Shown: positions 60,926 to 64,000 of the stretch, piece by piece
How positions within the stretch are numbered: the first letter of the stretch is position 1
Layout: the number at the start of each line of letters is the position of its first letter
Assembly: GCA_902534735.1 (NCBI GenBank)
Contig: CACARD010000004.1
Span: 35,236 to 99,235, forward strand
Length of the DNA: 64,000 nucleotides
From: an uncultured Pelagibacteraceae bacterium
GTDB lineage: Bacteria; Pseudomonadota; Alphaproteobacteria; Pelagibacterales; Pelagibacteraceae
Direction of reading: 5' to 3'
The notes under the pieces: generated by a model
What the model was told of the DNA's origin: nothing
Databases searched by the model: none
What the model saw: only the letters and a program-made list of their open reading frames with translations
Position numbers and translations under genes: made by a program

Positions 60926-61750
60926 ATGGATCAATACATAAAAAAGAAATTAGCAAAAAATTGGTTTAAAACTTTACAAGAAGTGCTTTGTAGAGAAATA
61001 GAGGAAAAAGAGGGCAAAAAAACCAAATTTAAAATTACTAATTGGAATAGAAGTAAAAGTAATGATGAAGGTGGAGGACAATATAGAATTTTAGAAAACG
61101 GTAAAATTTTTGATAAAGTTGGAGTAAATTTTTCAGAAGTTTATGGAAAATTTTCAAATGAATTTAAAAATAAAGTTCCAGGCACTAAAACAAGCTCTAA
61201 ATTTTGGGCATCTGGAATATCTGTTGTTATGCATATGAAAAATCCTCATGTGCCGGCAATGCATTTTAACACGAGGTATATAGTTACTTCATTTGGTTGG
61301 TTTGGAGGTGGAATGGATGTTACACCTTGTATGAAAGATAAGAAATTAGAAAATTGGTTTCATTCAGAACTAAAAAAATCATGCAATAAACATAACAAAA
61401 ATTATTACAAAAAATATAAAAAGTGGTGTGATGAATATTTTTATTTGCCACATAGGAAAGAGCCAAGAGGTATTGGTGGGATTTTTTTTGATTATAAAAA
61501 AAATAATTGGGAAAAAGATTTTTCTTTTGTTCGAGAAGTGGGAATAAGTTTTAAAAACATTTCTAATGAAATAATTGAGAAAAAAAATAAATTAAAATGG
61601 ACAATTAAAGATAAAGAAATCCAATACAAAAAAAGAGGTAGATATGTTGAATTTAATTTATTACATGATAGGGGGACAAAATTTGGTTTACAAACTGGTG
61701 GAAATGTTGAAGCTATACTTATGTCATTACCACCAACAGCTAAATGGTAA
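60926..61750 (+). CDS. hemF: Oxygen-dependent coproporphyrinogen III oxidase
   Basis: Aerobic heme synthesis enzyme, 274 residues. Family signature region: GGGQYRIL, SKFWASGISVVMHMKNPHVPAMHFNTRYI (about 91-119), GWFGGGMDVTP (about 125-135), KEPRGIGGIFFDY (about 180-192) and the C-terminal GRYVEFNLLHDRGTKFGLQTGGNVEAILMSLPPTAKW. ATG start directly at the trmL stop. It needs oxygen, which fits an obligately aerobic bacterium. Its place across from petABC is consistent with heme use but may be coincidence. Confidence 0.97.
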   Translation: MDQYIKKKLAKNWFKTLQEVLCREIEEKEGKKTKFKITNWNRSKSNDEGGGQYRILENGKIFDKVGVNFSEVYGKFSNEFKNKVPGTKTSSKFWASGISVVMHMKNPHVPAMHFNTRYIVTSFGWFGGGMDVTPCMKDKKLENWFHSELKKSCNKHNKNYYKKYKKWCDEYFYLPHRKEPRGIGGIFFDYKKNNWEKDFSFVREVGISFKNISNEIIEKKNKLKWTIKDKEIQYKKRGRYVEFNLLHDRGTKFGLQTGGNVEAILMSLPPTAKW

Positions 61751-61753
61751 ATT

Positions 61754-62230
61754 ATGGATAAAGAACCAATTACTACTGAAGGATTAGAAAAATTAAAAAG
61801 TGAATTAATTTTTTTAAAAGAAAAGAAGAGACCCGAAATTGTTGCAGCCATTGCTGAAGCAAGATCACATGGAGATTTGAAAGAAAATGCTGAATATCAT
61901 GCTGCAAAAGAACAGCAATCTCATAACGAGGGAAGAATTCAAGAAGTTGAGGATTTAATTGCAAGAGCAAATGTAATTGATATCACCAAGATTAGTAATG
62001 ATGGGAAGGTGATATTTGGATCTACAGTCTACCTTCAAAATTTAGATACAAATGAAAAAATAAATTACAAAATTGTTGGTAAAGACGAGGCAGATCTAAA
62101 ACAAAAGCTTCTTTATTTTCAATCACCAATAGGAAAAGGTCTTATAGGTAAAAATAAAGGAGATCTTGTAGAGATAAATACACCAGCAGGGACAAAAAAT
62201 TTTGAAATTGTAGACGTAAAATACGTTTAA
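61754..62230 (+). CDS. greA: Transcription elongation factor GreA
   Basis: Rescues backtracked RNA polymerase by stimulating transcript cleavage. It is 158 residues. The N-terminal coiled coil (about 8-75) ends in [20 protein letters not shown], which includes the acidic tip residues that enter the secondary channel (D and E in GDLKENAEY). The C-terminal FKBP-like domain has [26 protein letters not shown] and a final NFEIVDV. ATG start, 3 bp after hemF. It overlaps the convergent cca stop by 4 bp. Confidence 0.96.
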   Translation: MDKEPITTEGLEKLKSELIFLKEKKRPEIVAAIAEARSHGDLKENAEYHAAKEQQSHNEGRIQEVEDLIARANVIDITKISNDGKVIFGSTVYLQNLDTNEKINYKIVGKDEADLKQKLLYFQSPIGKGLIGKNKGDLVEINTPAGTKNFEIVDVKYV

Positions 62231-63498
62231 TTTGATAAAACTTTTTCCATATCTTTTTTTGATAAACTAAAATTATTTTCAATCCATTTCATTTCTAAAT
62301 TTTTTAATTTTTGACCCAATTCCCTTCCCTCCTTTAATCCATAATCATTTATTAATAACTGAGCTTTTATTGGAAATTCTGGTTTATCTAATTTTTCAAA
62401 GTAAGTTTTTAATTCTGAAAGTTTTTTACTTTGTTTAAAATATAACAAATTGAAATCAATTAAATCGATTGTGCTAGATTTACCCTCATAATAAAATATT
62501 TTTTGTAAATCTTTCTTGTTAAAAATTTTAGTACTATCTTTATTTAGCGAATTATTTTTTAGAAAATTAATTTTATCTTTTAACTCATTGGGTAAATTAT
62601 ATTTATACACAAAATATTCAGAATTGTCAGTTTCATCGATTACAAGAAAAGAAATGACGAAATTTAAACTTTTATTTTTTAATATCTTTTCTTGTGGTTT
62701 TGATAACTTGCTCAATTTTTTAAAATTTTTTAGTTGAGGGAAAATTAATGAAAATAATTCACAAGAGGTTTTATTTTTAAATAACTTTAAAAAGTTATCT
62801 AATTTGAGAATTTTTTTTAATTCATTGAATTGTCTTTCTTTTGATATTTTTCCTAAACCCTCTATATTTTTTTTAATGATTTTTATTATATTAATTTCAT
62901 GATCGATTTTGCTATATTCAGTATAAAATCTTAAATATCTAATAATTCTTAAATAATCTTCTTTTATTCTAGTTTCTGGATCACCTATAAATTTAATTAT
63001 TCCAAAATTTAAATCTTTATGACCAGAATTTGGATCATATAAATTCCCGTCTAAATCTGAATATATTGAATTTATTGAAAAATCTCTCCTTAATGAATCT
63101 TCTTTCCAATTAGTTGTATATTCTACAACAGCATGCCTTCCATCTGTTTTTACATCTTTTCTTAATGTTGTAATTTCAAAATTTTGATCCTCAATCACTG
63201 CTGTGATCGTGCCATGTTCAATTCCTGTTTCAAAAAACTTTATTTGGTTTTTATCTAAACATTGCCTAACCTGATCAGGAGTTAAATTAGTTGCAAGGTC
63301 GATATCATCTGTTTTTTCATCATTTAAAATTTTTCTTACGCAACCACCAACATATCTAATCTCGCTGGTTTCATTGTGGTTATTTATTGCACCAAATATT
63401 TTATTTACTCCCTTATTATTTTTTAAATCTAGAAATTTGAAATCTTTATCGCTTGAAATTTTTTTGTTTTGAAAAATTTTTTTAAGTAAAGCTTTCAT
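62227..63498 (-). CDS. cca: CCA tRNA nucleotidyltransferase / poly(A) polymerase family
   Basis: Class II nucleotidyltransferase that adds or repairs the tRNA 3' CCA end. It is 423 residues. Active site: GGCVRKIL (51-58) and DIDLAT (65-70), then a [17 protein letters not shown] region (about 108-124) and the RRDFSINS-Y motif (about 138-147). The long C-terminal part is Lys/Asn-rich and divergent. ATG start only 3 bp after the encoded CCA of tRNA-Gln, so its mRNA is probably formed by cutting the shared transcript. In this family CCA-adding and poly(A) enzymes look alike; context favours CCA addition. Confidence 0.9.
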   Translation of the reverse strand: MKALLKKIFQNKKISSDKDFKFLDLKNNKGVNKIFGAINNHNETSEIRYVGGCVRKILNDEKTDDIDLATNLTPDQVRQCLDKNQIKFFETGIEHGTITAVIEDQNFEITTLRKDVKTDGRHAVVEYTTNWKEDSLRRDFSINSIYSDLDGNLYDPNSGHKDLNFGIIKFIGDPETRIKEDYLRIIRYLRFYTEYSKIDHEINIIKIIKKNIEGLGKISKERQFNELKKILKLDNFLKLFKNKTSCELFSLIFPQLKNFKKLSKLSKPQEKILKNKSLNFVISFLVIDETDNSEYFVYKYNLPNELKDKINFLKNNSLNKDSTKIFNKKDLQKIFYYEGKSSTIDLIDFNLLYFKQSKKLSELKTYFEKLDKPEFPIKAQLLINDYGLKEGRELGQKLKNLEMKWIENNFSLSKKDMEKVLSN

Positions 63499-63501
63499 AT
63501 A

Positions 63502-63576
63502 TGGCTGGGGTGCTAGGATTCGAACCTAGGAATGGCGGTACCAAAAACCGCTGCCTTACCACTTGGCTACACCCCA
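63502..63576 (-). tRNA. tRNA-Gln (TTG)
   Basis: Minus-strand cloverleaf: acceptor TGGGGTG/CACCCCA (U1-A72 as in tRNA-Gln), D arm GCC AAGTGGTA GGC, anticodon stem GCGG/CCGC region with loop containing TTG, T stem CCTAG/CTAGG with TTCGAAT loop, discriminator G, CCA encoded. Anticodon TTG reads glutamine codons. cca follows 3 bp later and ispE lies 32 bp upstream on the same strand. Confidence 0.97.
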
Positions 63577-63608
63577 AGATGTTTTTCATATAACACAAAA
63601 AAAAAGCT

Positions 63609-64000
63609 TTATATAGTTTTAGAGTAAATACACCAATAGTTTTTATATTTATTTTTTAATTTTTTTTGAGCTTTTATTGCCGCATTTTTGGTTAAAAAAT
63701 AACCAATTATAGTCGAACCCGAGCCTGTCATATTTGCAAAGTAAATATTATCTAAATTTTGCAAGTAACTTTTAATTCTTCTTAAAATTGGATATTTATT
63801 AAAAGCTGCTCTCTCTAAATCGTTATTCGAAACTTTTAATAAATCTTGTCTGTTAATGTTGTTTGATTTATGGAATAGGCTCTTTGAAAATCCTCTGTGT
63901 TTTGCATAAATCATCTTAGTAGAACATCCAAAATTAGGCTTTATTATTAACAAATGAAAATTTAATTTTTTATTAATTTTACTTATATTTTGCCCTTGTA
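63609..64000 (-). CDS. ispE: 4-diphosphocytidyl-2-C-methyl-D-erythritol kinase (C-terminal part, runs off window)
   Basis: GHMP kinase of the MEP isoprenoid pathway. The frame is open to the window edge, so only the last about 130 residues are here; an internal TTG at 63953 is not the real start. Seen are LLIIKPNFGCSTKMIY, matching the family P----sT--vy segment, NDLERAAFNKYPILRRIKSYLQ, and the third GHMP motif MTGSGSTIIGYF near the end. The GSGST loop and the preceding NDLE with a helix of basic residues are typical of IspE. Its transcript continues toward tRNA-Gln. Confidence 0.88.
   Translation of the reverse strand, partial: QGQNISKINKKLNFHLLIIKPNFGCSTKMIYAKHRGFSKSLFHKSNNINRQDLLKVSNNDLERAAFNKYPILRRIKSYLQNLDNIYFANMTGSGSTIIGYFLTKNAAIKAQKKLKNKYKNYWCIYSKTI

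Overview
This is a dense, very AT-rich block of core chromosome from a free-living alphaproteobacterium, most likely a SAR11 (Pelagibacterales, Candidatus Pelagibacter-like) genome. That assignment is an inference. It rests on extreme AT bias with Lys/Asn/Ile-rich proteins, near-absence of intergenic DNA, many 1-31 bp gene overlaps, convergent genes that overlap at their 3' ends, a complete alphaproteobacterial gene set (petABC, yqeY-dnaG-rpoD next to carAB, lpxC-bamD-ligA), and no mobile elements. I see no IS element, prophage, CRISPR array or integrase. No stretch over 300 bases lacks a gene: the widest non-protein interval, about 25678-26209, is filled by rnpB and the mraZ control region.

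Layout. 1-843 is the N-terminal part of an AsmA-like protein on the minus strand. 865-4562 holds uvrD and a proline aminopeptidase. 4551-25677 (minus) is one long cell-wall and division (dcw) operon, in transcription order: mraZ, ftsZ, rsmH, ftsL-like, ftsI, a fused murE-murF, mraY, murD, ftsW, murG, murC, murB, ddl, ftsQ, ftsA, lpxC, bamD, ligA. Two departures from the usual alphaproteobacterial order stand out: ftsZ lies second, directly after mraZ, not after ftsA, and recN is absent between bamD and ligA. Upstream of mraZ are three TGGG repeats with an exact 10 bp period, which overlap the predicted -10 box and look like the MraZ autoregulatory operator.

25804-26160 is RNase P RNA. It is followed by an AmpD-type amidase (-), mlaA-mlaC (+), a CIA30-domain protein with a small membrane protein (-), then two tRNA genes (CAU and Val-GAC) directly downstream of rpoD, with dnaG and yqeY upstream (-). 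carAB diverges from these (+). 38337-42539 carries a 2OG-Fe(II) oxygenase, an ELM1-family protein, trxB, a PsiE-family protein and an aminotransferase. 42576-48312 (+) joins DNA repair (uvrB, uvrC), folate genes (a FolM/PTR1-like reductase and folB) and pgsA. ilvE (-) diverges from a MarR / OmpR-type regulator / histidine kinase set. Then come a UbiK-like gene, lgt, midA, pgeF, prs, rplY, pth and ychF. petABC (cytochrome bc1, minus) diverges from trmL-hemF-greA (plus). The window ends with cca, tRNA-Gln and the 3' part of ispE (all minus).

As a whole, the window covers peptidoglycan and division, replication priming and housekeeping sigma factor, pyrimidine/arginine precursor synthesis, nucleotide excision repair, respiration and tRNA maturation. 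Nothing here is an obvious new defence or mobile system. The most unusual items are a tRNA-Val with a non-canonical T-loop and D-loop, the moved ftsZ with its MraZ operator, the MurE-MurF fusion, a primase lacking most zinc ligands, and a tRNA-Gln/cca junction of 3 bp.
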